Assembly (NCBI GenBank): GCA_034401795.1
Contig: CM067370.1
Coordinates: 63,265,254-63,329,253, forward strand
DNA: 64,000 nt
Direction: 5' to 3'
DNA from: Chaetoderma sp. LZ-2023a
Lineage: Eukaryota; Mollusca; Caudofoveata; Chaetodermatida; Chaetodermatidae
The stretch's first letter is position 1. Each line of letters starts with the position of its first letter. The notes below the pieces were generated by a model that did no database searches, was not told the DNA's origin, and worked only from the letters and a program-made list of their open reading frames with translations. This document shows, piece after piece, positions 43,160 through 53,400 of the stretch. A program made the translations under genes and the position numbers.

Positions 43160-45130
43160 ATGCATTGACAAATCACAATATGTTAGGTGTTTATAATTAT
43201 CTCAGCCAGTGTTTCAAAGTACATAATTTTGTTAGGAAACAATGTAAAGAAAACAGCTGAGATATCAGAACAGGATTAGGAAACTAAGATTTTTGTGAAT
43301 ACCCAGACTCGACCCTTTGAACCCGAAGTGCCAAAACACCAAAATCTGACACGATTTAACACCGGTTATGTTGGGTATTTTGAGATTGTTTTAACTGGAA
43401 GCTGTTACTGCCATAGCAACGGGTACCTGCCAGATTAGTTTCAAAATATTCAACAGCTTACGTGTGTAGTTATTTTGAAATTGAGAATTGAAAAACATTT
43501 GAAAAGTTATCATAACACTGTTACTCCCGAATGTAAACCTAGGTAGATAGTCAGTGTGAAAGCATGAAACTACAATGATAAGACGAAAACAGTAAATTCT
43601 CATAGAGGATTTGTTCCTTGTTATACAAAGGAGAAGTAACGCCAAGCAACATCATATTAATGTACTGGGCATTAAAGCTCGATTGTTGTGTTTAGAATCT
43701 TTAGTGTTGCTCGTGCTAAATTGGGTCTCTGAATATATATTTCTATAGTAGCGACATTAACTATATGTGTTAATTTCTTCCCTCACAATGTTGTAATGGA
43801 CCAGGCCAGAGAAGTTTGGCTATGATTTATGAATCACAGTTGCTCATTCAACTGGTCAGATGAATTGTATATCAAATAACAAAATCCAGAGTATTTGATG
43901 ATGAGTGCAAATTGAATATCAAGGAGTTTTATGTGTACTTCTCTAGTAGCTTTACAATGAAGTTTTGTGATTTGTTCGCTTCTAGGCTTAATTTCCAGAT
44001 TAAGCAACATGTTTCTTGAATTCATGTACCTCATGAGCTTATAATATTGATGCTTTTTATATTAGATCAGTTTGAAGTTAACCCATCGTCGTTTACACTT
44101 TTTTGCCTCTACTGAGAGTTAATCTACAAGAGTAGAATTGGATCAAGCAACATAAACAGTAACATAGCATCATGTTGAAAAATACATAAAACAGATTTTG
44201 CTATTTAATAAGAGGTTGTTTTTGAATTGGCAATCTTGGGGCACTCACACATAAGGACTGTGTGCATCTACTAAGAAAAATATTGTTAGTTAATAGCCTC
44301 TTATACAAGAGAGCCTCAGATGATAAGGATCTTGCTGGCTAGACAATTTTGGTTATTAATTCATGGAGAGAATCAATAAAGGAATAATGCTTACTATGTG
44401 GATTAAGTTTGAAAGCTTTTGGGTTGTTGACATTTTTTACCAATGACCTAATCAGTGTTTCATTTTCTGGGTTTAAATTGGCTTCGCCAAACCATTTATG
44501 AGTCATCAATTAAGGATAAGTTTTTTAAAATGGATCATTGTTCAAATATCAACTAAGGCCAGATAGAATTATATTTGGCATTTCAGTAAAGTTTTGAGCA
44601 AAATACTTGATATTTTTATACAGCAATCTCTTGAGGAAGCAATTTAGGAACTTTAAGCGATCATTATTAGAACACAACTATTTTGCTTGCATATAAATCA
44701 ATTTCGCCCAGGTGTATAATTTCAATGCATTGCCATCATATTCAGAGAGAATTAAGAATCTAAGAAAGATACTAACACAAAATTATTCATGAAGACGATA
44801 AGGCAGTATGTAGAGACACTATATATCGAAGGCTGAAAATAACTAGGATACTGGCATGGATTGATATAAAAATCTATAGACAATACAATAGACAGAAATG
44901 GCAGTAGACCATTTTTGCTGTCCATTGAGATGGTTTCAAAATTCCATAACTTAAATCTGTACAACAGGTTGATAATGAGTGTTTAAAAGTTTTATAACAA
45001 ACTATTGAATATATTAGAAAGATGCCAGTGTTCAGAAGGATGATTATCAAATCTGTTAATTGTTCAGTTCATGTTATCATAATTGTGAGCAATTCATTGC
45101 ATGGAATTTATAGTATTGAGTGCACCCACA
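43160..45130. other. 3' part of the LTR element without recognised coding sequence
   Basis: AT-rich sequence following the integrase remnant; contains the family B hairpin at 43373-43460. No envelope-type frame with a signal peptide or transmembrane segment was recognised. Confidence 0.4.
43373..43462. repeat. family B hairpin inside the LTR element
   Basis: GGGTATTTTGAGATTGTTTTAACTG-like left arm and CAGATTAGTTTCAAAATATTC right arm around GCCATAGCAAC. The left arm is more damaged than the right. Confidence 0.7.
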
Positions 45131-45135
45131 GCTTT

Positions 45136-45505
45136 GAAGTCTCGTGGAACTCCGGCTGACTGAGTGGTGATTGGCTAGAATTTATTAGTTAAACGAGAAC
45201 TGACCTGAAAAAGGAAGTTAGATGTTTGACTGTAATTCTAGCCAATTACCACTGGAAGCCGGAGTTACATGCCCACCTCTAGAAAAGAGGTCATAGTTTG
45301 AGATTTAATTTGGGAACTTTTCTTGTCCCACCCTAATTTGGGATTACTGTGTTGTGCACTCAATTTATCTTTGAAGACTGATCTCAGCAAGTCATGACAC
45401 GTCTCTCATGTAACTCCGGCTTCCAGTGGTGATCGGCTAGAATTACAGTCAAATATCTAACTTCTTCTTTCAGGTGAGTTCTCGTTTAACTAATAAATTT
45501 TAACT
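45136..45505. repeat. large fold-back inside the LTR element
   Basis: The segment at 45188-45275 (TTAGTTAAACGAGAACTGAC to GCCGGAGTTACATG) is the inverted copy of 45408-45500 (CATGTAACTCCGGCTTCCAG to GAGTTCTCGTTTAAC) over about 88 bp with a spacer of 130 bp. A third partial copy, ACTCCGGCTGACTGAGTGG, starts at 45149 in the second orientation, making a nested palindrome. Probably another MITE-type insertion. Confidence 0.8.
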
Positions 45506-46335
45506 TGTGTGTACAGATTTAATTCACTGTTTTGTATGATCATCAGTTACTGCTAAATGCATTTTCAGTTAAAACTGAATGGCTTCCTCTTATAACCATA
45601 TCACTCTGCGGTCCAAGGTTAGCTGCTACAGAGTTAATAGAAGCAAGACTGGTGTTCATTTCAAAATGATGTTTCTGAAAGTTGCTACTGTCCTCAACAG
45701 CAACCATTTGCAGCAGCATTATATCCAAAATAAACATACAGTAAGCTTTCTTATGAAAGGAAATGGAATTAGAAAATTAGAAATCAGTTGTCTATGAGCT
45801 AACAGTACATGTGCTGATTTATTCTTTTGCCTATAATTGAGCTAGATACTTACAATACTGTGATTAATATTATTACTATACTTGATTCAGCTCTGGTTAG
45901 CTTCAGAATATGCTAGTCAAGTTGGGCTGGTTATTCTTACAACTTGCTTATCACTTTGGGTCAGTGGCACAGTCCACTCAGCTTCCTAAAAGTTCATCAA
46001 GTGCACCCGCTGTGTCTGGCGGTTCTTTGTGACCTAGAATCTCCGCAACCTTTCTCAGGTTACACACCAACATTTCATATATGGATTTAAGCATCTTTTC
46101 TAGTTGCATTCAGCAGGATGGACAGAGGAATTTACTTTCAGAACAGTGTAGCCAGACTTTGTTTTCAAAGACAGCTTTTTAGAAGACAGAATGTTAAGAC
46201 GATGGCCTTGCGATTTGTCTCATGAACAATTGCAGTTAGGACAAACTGTGTGACTATTTTGTTACTTCTTATTGGATACAAACTACAACAATTGAACTGC
46301 AGAGATTATTACGAGAGCGTGATGGATACCAGGTT

Positions 46336-46359
46336 GGGGGGGGGGGGGGGGGGAAATAG
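46336..46359 (+). promoter_or_regulatory. polypurine tract with G18 run
   Basis: Eighteen consecutive G (46336-46353) followed by AAATAG abut the right LTR. A purine run at this place primes plus-strand DNA in LTR elements; the G-run looks like a slippage-expanded version. Confidence 0.7.
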
Positions 46360-46943
46360 TGTTAGGGTATTTTTCTGACTGATTATGAGAATTATTTAAA
46401 CTACTTACAAGTATTTCATAAGGGGAGACAAGCTATTGATGCCATGGAAGCTGCTATGCCTGGGTGTGAGTGTGCATGTACTGTACTAACTGAATGGAGA
46501 GTAGCAGCAGCAGCATACCAGAGCATTAGATTTAGGTCACTGACTGACTGACTGAGGCTCTATAGGGGCAGCTATAGGTGTACTCTATCATAGTAACTGA
46601 ATATTTCTCCAATCTCTGTATCTCCGCCATGTCCACTGACACACCATGCGGGTGACACGCCGTGCGGAGATACGCAGAGCAGAGACATGCGAGAGAATCA
46701 CAGGAACACGCCGGTGTTTGAAACATGCATATTTCCCAACCCTATAAAAGGCCTGGGACAATATGAGGTGTTGCCACAATTCGTTGAACACTGACCAGCC
46801 ATGACGCTTTGAAACGCTAAGGTTTAAACATTGTTGTATATAGTTGTATATAAAGTCAACTGCACTATCAAATAATGAGTTTAGTAAAGCATACAATTAG
46901 GTGGATTCTGTTGTTTTGTATAAGTTAGACAGAGAACCCAACA
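46360..46943 (+). repeat. right LTR
   Basis: 584 bp, TGTTAGGG...CCCAACA, with TATAAAAG at 46743-46750. Differences from the left LTR are scattered substitutions and short indels, consistent with an old insertion. Confidence 0.9.
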
Positions 46944-47400
46944 GTATTATGTCACTAGGAAATTAGACATGTCAGCCTCTCTTCAATATCAATATTCTAA
47001 CAAATGATCAATCATCTTAATCACATGCTACTAGGAAAGCTAATTATCAACGCGTGTTTGAACAGCAGTCTGTGCAATGAAACTACTACTGTACTGGCTT
47101 GTGCTATCTCACAGAAAAGTGTTTCACCCCCAAATAATCTTGATATATATACACTATGAGGACCACAAGATATAACTAGAATGTGCAGTCAATGGCATGC
47201 CATCACAAATCCCCCACATTTTTTTTGCAATTTTGAGGGGTGGGTGGGTGGGGTCGGGGGTGTAATGTAAAAGTTGTCTCACTCTCTGCAATCATATGGG
47301 TAACTAACATAACAAATTTGATTGGATTCCGCCATCTTTGACCTTTAGCCCACCCTACCCTGACGTCACCCCATTAAGCTAGACATCCTCGCATAACAAT
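46944..47400. other. interrupted target repeat and flank
   Basis: 46944 to about 47110 continues the dispersed repeat cut by the LTR element. A G-rich patch at 47237-47265 (GGGGTGGGTGGGTGGGG) could form a quadruplex. No gene seen. Confidence 0.5.
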
Positions 47401-47478
47401 GTACATACGTACGTACGTACGTAATGTATGTATGTATGTATGTATGTATGTATGTATGTATGTATGTATGTATGTATG
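47401..47478. repeat. (ACGT)n then (ATGT)n microsatellite
   Basis: TACGTACGTACGTACG followed by about 13 ATGT units. A shorter version with the same order (TACGTACGTATGTAATGTATG) occurs at 50138-50175 on the other side of the Penelope-like element. Confidence 0.95.
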
Positions 47479-47672
47479 TATTTTTATTTTTATTTTATTG
47501 ACGCACTGGCAACGTGCGGCTTCAATTTCCATGTGCTAACTTAGCCGACAGTGCTGCACCCGTTAGTTTAATTTGTTGATCACCATCTCCCGGTCGGGGG
47601 ATCGAACCGTCATCCTGCAACTCCGCATAGCATCAGCAACCAGGCATCTTTCCACTGGACCACCGCACCAAG
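47477..47672 (-). mobile_element. tRNA-derived SINE, full-length copy
   Basis: Minus reading begins TTGGTGCGGTGGTCCAGTGG. TGGTCCAGTGG fits the Pol III A box and GGTTCGATCCC, about 40 bp further on, fits the B box, as in a tRNA head. A unique body follows and a 3' tail AAAATAAAAATAAAAATACA ends against the ATGT microsatellite. It would be transcribed by RNA polymerase III and moved by a LINE. Confidence 0.8.
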
Positions 47673-47821
47673 ACAAAGTCAAGGATTGGCCGACCAGTTT
47701 TCACATGTCTGATATACTGACACACTGACGATTCATATGGGACTATCTGTGGATGCATCTGTCACAATCAATCCTAGGCTTTTACGCCTATTGTACTCTG
47801 ACTCCAGCACGGCTCTGGCAG
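47673..47821. other. spacer between SINE copies
   Basis: About 150 bp including CAATCCTAGGCTTTTACGCC and CTCTGACTCCAGCACGG. Nothing recognised. Confidence 0.4.
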
Positions 47822-47993
47822 TATATGTATTTTTATTTTATTGACGCACTGGCAACGTGCGGCTTCAATTTCCATGTGCTAACTTAGCCGACAGTGCTGC
47901 ACCCGTTAGTTTAATTTGTTGATCACCATCTCCCGGTCGGGGGAATCGAACCGTCATCCTGCAACTCCGCATAGCATCAGCAACCAGGCATAT
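47822..47993 (-). mobile_element. tRNA-derived SINE, copy lacking the A box
   Basis: Identical to the first copy over about 160 bp apart from one inserted A next to the B box. It stops at GCAACCAGGCAT, so the tRNA-like first 35 bp with the A box are missing, and passes directly into (ATGT)n. Confidence 0.85.
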
Positions 47994-48020
47994 GTATGTA
48001 TGTATGTATGTATGTAATAT
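47994..48020. repeat. (ATGT)n microsatellite at the 3' edge of the Penelope-like element
   Basis: About five TATG units followed by AATATTG, forming the boundary between the SINE copy and the 3' non-coding part of the Penelope-like element. Confidence 0.8.
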
Positions 48021-48171
48021 TGTAAACGCACCGGCTCAGAATTTTCAAAATTGAAAAAAATTGAAAATATTTTTGCTTATTTTATCACCCGAGATTGTCA
48101 ATTTTGTTTAATAGATGCCATATGGCCTGATTAGTATACAATGATAAATCATTGATTGATGTTTTGAACAC

Positions 48172-50022
48172 TTATTTGAGTTTCGCTTTTACCAAGATGT
48201 CGCGTAGATTAGGATTTTTCTTAAATGCAATTACTGGACGCTTGTTGAATGGTTGTTTTAAATTGTCCTGTAATTTGTGATACTCATCCTTTAGGATTTT
48301 CGCAATTTCAACATTTTTCCGATTGTATGTGAGAGTAAATGGGATAATCTCACGTTGATCCGAGAGGCATGGGTCCGAATTTATGCCCCTTGGCCATTGT
48401 GTTTCGAGTTCTTTAATCCAAAACGATTCTCTTAGTGATCTTTGTTTATCAGTTTCCTCTGTTGTGTCTGAAAGAGGTAGCTGTTCGATGGGCATAATTT
48501 CAAAGTCACGGGTGACTAAATGATCAGGAAGATTAAAATGTTCAGCCACATGTGTGTCTTCCTCTAGTCTAATATCTGAAAGGTGTCTGGTTGCTCGGCA
48601 TCTTAGTCGATTTTTTGTTTCGCCAACATACTGCTTTTGACACAATTTGCATGAAATTAAGTAAATGACATTTTCAGAATCGCAATCTAATTTCGACTGA
48701 ATTTGAAATTTGCTTTTGTTTTGAAAGCTCGTGAATGTACTCTGGGAAGGAAGAAATTTATCCAATTTACACCTTTTCTTTTCACATTTCCGAGATTCTC
48801 CTTCACCAATAATCGGACGATTATGACAAATTTTGGTAGGCCGAGAATTTCTGGCATTATCTGGAATGATTTCCAAATTATGCAAAGTTTCAGACTTTAT
48901 TTTGCGCAGGAACCGAGAAGAGTACCCTCTCGGTTTGAGGGCTTTGAATAAGGTCGAACATGATGATTCAAAGTTTTTCTTATCACTCGAATTTCTATGA
49001 AAACGGATTATTTGTGATTTTACAAGTCCCTTGAAAGTATGCGGAGGATGGAATGATTTCTTGTGTAGTAGTTGATGCGAGTCGGTTGGCTTAAAATAAA
49101 CTTTGTAGTCTAAGTAACCAGTTGTTTCATACTTTATACCTTTGTATAAAGTTACATCTAGGAAATCTACGGACAGCTCATCGATTTGAGCTTTTAGTTT
49201 GATATTCGGATCATGATTATTCAGAATAGCCAGAAATTCGGTAAATGCTTCCTTACTATGTTGCCAGATCATGAAAATATCATCGAGGTACCTGCGGTAA
49301 ATGAGCGGCTGATTTGGACAGTTTTCGAGTGCTTCCTTTTCCCACTCTGCCATGTAAAGGTTAGCGAAACCTGGGCTGAAACGCTTACCCATTGCGCAGC
49401 CACAAATTTGTTGAAAAATTTCACCAGCAAATTCAAAGTCATTGCCCTTCAGACTAAGCTCTAATAGAGCTATTACTTCTCTGTCGGGCCTGTTGGTGTC
49501 AGGATAGTCGGCAAATGCTCTACGAATTGAATTTAGACCCTTTTCGATGTCAATGTTTGTGTACATAGCATCGACGTCCATTGTAATTAAGAATGAATTT
49601 GGAGGGACCGAGATCTTAGAGACCTGGGCTAGGAAGTCTTCAGTGTTTTTCAGATAGCTAAAATGTCTATTTGCAATTGGCTGAAGATGGTAGTCGATAA
49701 ATTCACTAATCCTATATGATTCCGAACCACAATCTGAAATGATGGGTCGCCCTGGTGGTGTCATAGGGTCGGTCCACAAGTCAAAAGACTTATGGATTTT
49801 AGGAAGAAGATAAAATGTACGTGGTTTCGAATCATCTTTTGCGCACAGGTATTTATATTGCTTTTCAGTTATCTTCTTGTTATCAACCATTTTTTGGAGA
49901 ATTTTGTTGAATTTGCTACAGTTATTTTGCCAAAGTGGTTCATTTAGTTTTTGGTAATGCTTCGGATTACTAAGCTGTCTATGCGCTTCTTTGATGTAGT
50001 GGTCTGTATGTACATGCTGCAA
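48172..50022 (-). CDS. Penelope-like reverse transcriptase-endonuclease
   Basis: 616 codons without a stop. Residues about 70-300 are the RT: SFLITMDVDAMYTNID (motif A, catalytic Asp), CAMGKRFSPGFANLYM (motif B) and YRRYLDDIFMIW (motif C with the D-D pair). Residues about 455-545 are a GIY-YIG endonuclease of the Penelope type: VIYLISCKLCQKQYVGET with the C-x2-C pair, then RCRATRHLSDI and AEHFNLPDH. The enzyme copies element RNA at nicked DNA. The frame begins at TTG; upstream it stays open for about five codons to a TGA, and the usual N-terminal 200 or more residues are missing, so the copy is 5' truncated. No damage to catalytic residues is visible, so insertion is relatively recent. Confidence 0.93.
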   Translation of the reverse strand: MQHVHTDHYIKEAHRQLSNPKHYQKLNEPLWQNNCSKFNKILQKMVDNKKITEKQYKYLCAKDDSKPRTFYLLPKIHKSFDLWTDPMTPPGRPIISDCGSESYRISEFIDYHLQPIANRHFSYLKNTEDFLAQVSKISVPPNSFLITMDVDAMYTNIDIEKGLNSIRRAFADYPDTNRPDREVIALLELSLKGNDFEFAGEIFQQICGCAMGKRFSPGFANLYMAEWEKEALENCPNQPLIYRRYLDDIFMIWQHSKEAFTEFLAILNNHDPNIKLKAQIDELSVDFLDVTLYKGIKYETTGYLDYKVYFKPTDSHQLLHKKSFHPPHTFKGLVKSQIIRFHRNSSDKKNFESSCSTLFKALKPRGYSSRFLRKIKSETLHNLEIIPDNARNSRPTKICHNRPIIGEGESRKCEKKRCKLDKFLPSQSTFTSFQNKSKFQIQSKLDCDSENVIYLISCKLCQKQYVGETKNRLRCRATRHLSDIRLEEDTHVAEHFNLPDHLVTRDFEIMPIEQLPLSDTTEETDKQRSLRESFWIKELETQWPRGINSDPCLSDQREIIPFTLTYNRKNVEIAKILKDEYHKLQDNLKQPFNKRPVIAFKKNPNLRDILVKAKLK

Positions 50023-50310
50023 ATAATCCAGAAATAATCAGTTGATGCGCTACATCACTACATAAAGTTGTAGACAATTGAAACAATTACGCGTAGATCA
50101 CTAACATACACGATTTTTCAGGTTACACCTTTTGTGTAAGTACGTACGTATGTAATGTATGTGTGTATGTATGTACATGCTGCAAACAATCCAGAAATAA
50201 TCAGATGATGCGCTACATCACTACATAAAGTTGTAGACAATTGAAACAATTACGCGTAGATCAATAACATACACGATTTTTCAGGTTACACCTTTTGTTT
50301 ATGGAAATTA
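50008..50310. repeat. 130-bp direct repeat at the 5' end of the Penelope-like element
   Basis: TACATGCTGCAAATAATCC...CACCTTTTGT at 50011-50135 recurs almost unchanged at 50175-50300, separated by a TACGTACG/ATGTATG microsatellite. The first copy overlaps the start of the RT frame. Confidence 0.9.
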
Positions 50311-50467
50311 GATTTGTGCGCGAGTGATATAATCCAAGTGTGTGGTCCTTTGTTAAAACAAAATCAATCATCAATCAACAACTGCTTTAATCTAAATATG
50401 CCTTGTAAAGAGGTCTGGGTGTAAATAAATTCATTCATTCATTCATACAAGAATTCCGCTGAATTAA

Positions 50468-53400
50468 ATGTCTCGCCTGTCTCGTGTTTGTCACAGTGGC
50501 ATTGACCTTATGACCTCCCTGTTATCATGCTGCTTCCTAACATTATAGGTAACCATGTATCCAAGTTTAGTTTCAATACGATTAACCGAACCTGAAATAT
50601 AAATGATTTGCAGAATGGAAAAACTTAAGGTTGAAAAAGCAGAGGTCAAATAGCAATATTAGAATAACCGTGACCTTTGACCGGGTGATCACCATGTCAC
50701 CATCCTGTATCCTCTTGGCATAAGCAACCATGTACCAAAGTTGTGCTCCAATAGGGTTAAGCGGTCCCAAAATATAACCAGATAACTTAAGCCTAAAAAA
50801 TTAACTTTGAAGAATAATAAAGTTTTGTAGAGGGCAGAATGACCTTGACTTTCGATGTTGTGACTTCAGTATCAACATGCTGCTTCCTAACATTATAGGT
50901 AACAATGTATCCAAGTTTAGTTCCAATAGGATTAACCAATCCTGACAGATAAGCTAAGAAGTTTTGTTAAATGCAAAAACTTAACATTGAATTTTGAATC
51001 AAGGCCACGCTGACCGTGACCTTTGACCGTGTGACCTCATTATCATCATGCTGCTTCCTAATAGTATAGACAACCACAAAGCCAAGTTTAGTTGCAATAG
51101 GCTTAACCAAGCCTGAAATATAAGCTGAAGTTTAGCTAAACACAAAAACTTAATGTTCAACAAGAGCTCCGCAAACGGCGCATAATATCCCGCCATGATG
51201 ACAAGCCAATGAATGAGAGCTTTCAGAAAATATTTATTTCTTCCTCAGCCCCATCAGACCAGCAATCCTTATGAAGTGTCAAAGCGATCCGCTAAACGGT
51301 CAAGGAGGTATCGTCCAGAAACCAATTTTCAAGATGGCTGCTGCTGACTGGCGGCCATATTAGATTTTGGATTATGGTAAATTTTGATAAGTTTCTTCAC
51401 CATACATATTCCAACGACCGTAGGAAGTGATCCAATAAATGAAATCCAGAAACCAACTTTCAAGATGGCAGCCTATGGCTGGCAGCCATCTTGGAGTTCG
51501 GATCATCGTCAATTTCGATATGTTTCTTCTCCACACATAGTCCAACCAACCTATGAAATTTCAAAGGGATCCGATAAACGGTAATGGAGTTATCATTTGG
51601 AAACCAATTTTGAAGATGGCCACCGGTAGCTAGCAGCCGTCTTGGAGTTTGTATCATTGTCAATCTCGATAGGTTTCTTCCCCAGAGGTAGTCAAACCAC
51701 CCTATTAAATTTCATAGCGATCCGATAAACGATACCAGCGTTATCATCTGGAAACCAATTTTCAAGATGGCCACCGGTGGCTGGCGACCACCTTGGATTT
51801 CGGATCATTGTCGATTTCGATAGGTTTCTTCCTCAGACCTAGTTCGATAGGTTTCTTCCCCAGAGGTAGTCGAACCACCGGTGGCTGGCGACCATCTTGG
51901 ATTTCGGATCATCATCGATTTCGATAGGTTTCTTCCACAGACAAAGTCCAACCACTCTATGAAGTTTCAAAGCGATCCGCTAAACGGTAACGGAGTTATT
52001 ATCCAGAAAAGAATTTTCAAGATGGCCGCCTGTGGCTGGTGGCCATCTTGGATTTCAGATCATCATCGATTTCGATAGGTTTCTTCCGCAGACCTAGTCC
52101 AACCACTCTATGAAGTTTCAAAGGGATCCTATAAACGGTAACGGAGTTATCATTTGGAAACCAATTTTGAAGATGGCCACCGGTGGCTAGCAGCCATCTT
52201 GGAGTTTGTTGTATCATTGTCAATCTCGATAGGTTTCATCCCCAGAGGTAGTCAAACCACCCTATGAAATTTCACAGTGATCCGATAAACGATAACAGAG
52301 TTATCATCTGGAAACCAATTTTCAAGATGGCCACCAGTGGCTGGCGACCATCTTGGATTTCGGATCATTGTCGATTTCGATAGGTTTCTTCCTCAGACAT
52401 AGTTCAACCACTCTATGAAGGTTCAAAGCGATCCGATAAACAGTAACGGAGTTATCATCTAGAAACCAATTTTTAAGATTGCCACTGGTGGCTGGCGGCC
52501 ATCTTGGATTTTGGATCACTGTCAATCTCAATAGGTTTCTTCCCCAGAGGTAGTCAAACCACCCTATGAACTTTCATAGTGATCCGATAAACGATAACGG
52601 AGTTATCATCTTGAAACCAGTTTTCAAGATGGCCACTAGTGGCTGGTGGCCATCCTGGATTTCGGATCATCATTGATTTCGATAGGTTTCTTCCGCAGAC
52701 AAAGTCCAACCACTCCATGAAGTTTCAAAACGATCCGATAAAGGGTAACGGCGATATCATCCGGAAACCAATTTTCAAGATGGCCGTCGGTGTCTGGTGG
52801 CCATTTTGGATTTCGGATCATCGTCGATTCCCTAGGCCTAGTCCCACCACCCTATGAAGTTTCAATGATATCCGACAAACGGTAACAGAGTTATCATCCG
52901 GTAACCATTTTTCAAGATGGCTGCCGGCCATCTTGGATTTCGGATCATCGTCGATTTCGATGTTTCTTCCCAAGGCCTAGTCCAACCACCCTATGAAGTT
53001 TCGTAAACTTAACGTAAAATATTAACAAAGATTATACTGTGGCCTTTGACCCCCATAACCTTGATCTCATGATGTCTGCATCAGCATGCTGCTTCCGTTA
53101 AATGTAAATCACCATGTACCCAAGTTTGGTTCCAATTGGATATGGCATTGTTGGGATATAAGGCAATAACTTTTGTTTAACGCAAAAACATAACATAAAA
53201 TATTAACAAAGATTATACCGTGGCCTTTGACCCCCATAACCTTGATCTCATGATGTCTGCATCAGCATGCTGCTTCCTTTCGATGTATATCTCCATGTAC
53301 CCAAGTTTGGTTCCAATTGGATCAGGCATTGTTGAGATATAAGACAATAACTTTTGTTTAACGCAAAAACTTAACGTAAAATATTAACAAAGATTGTACC

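Larger units (their letters stand above)
40714..46943 (+). mobile_element. LTR retrotransposon, Ty3-like, 6.2 kb, decayed
   Basis: Two LTRs, 40714-41312 and 46360-46943, both starting TGTTAG and ending AACA, lie in direct orientation and are about 90 percent or more alike. The 4-bp GTAT flanks both sides (40710-40713 and 46944-46947). A presumed primer site TGGCGGCAGTGGTGGGG begins one base after the left LTR, and a G18 purine run precedes the right LTR. Inside, in order: a helical gag-like piece, a protease D-T-G motif and an integrase zinc-finger remnant. RT and RNase H are not recognisable and the space for them is too short. The protease-to-integrase order and the 4-bp duplication fit Ty3-type elements. 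It also contains a family B hairpin and a large fold-back. Confidence 0.88.
48021..50330 (-). mobile_element. Penelope-like element (RT plus GIY-YIG), 5' truncated
   Basis: Minus-strand element made of a 616-codon open frame (50022-48172), about 150 bp of 3' non-coding DNA and a 5' part that contains a 130-bp direct repeat. Both ends abut ATGT-type microsatellites. Penelope-like elements often carry such terminal tandem copies. No target duplication was delimited. Confidence 0.85.

Noticed and set aside
47500-47672. Functional tRNA gene
   Set aside because: A and B boxes are present but the sequence does not continue into a full cloverleaf with acceptor stem; the tail and second copy show it is a SINE.
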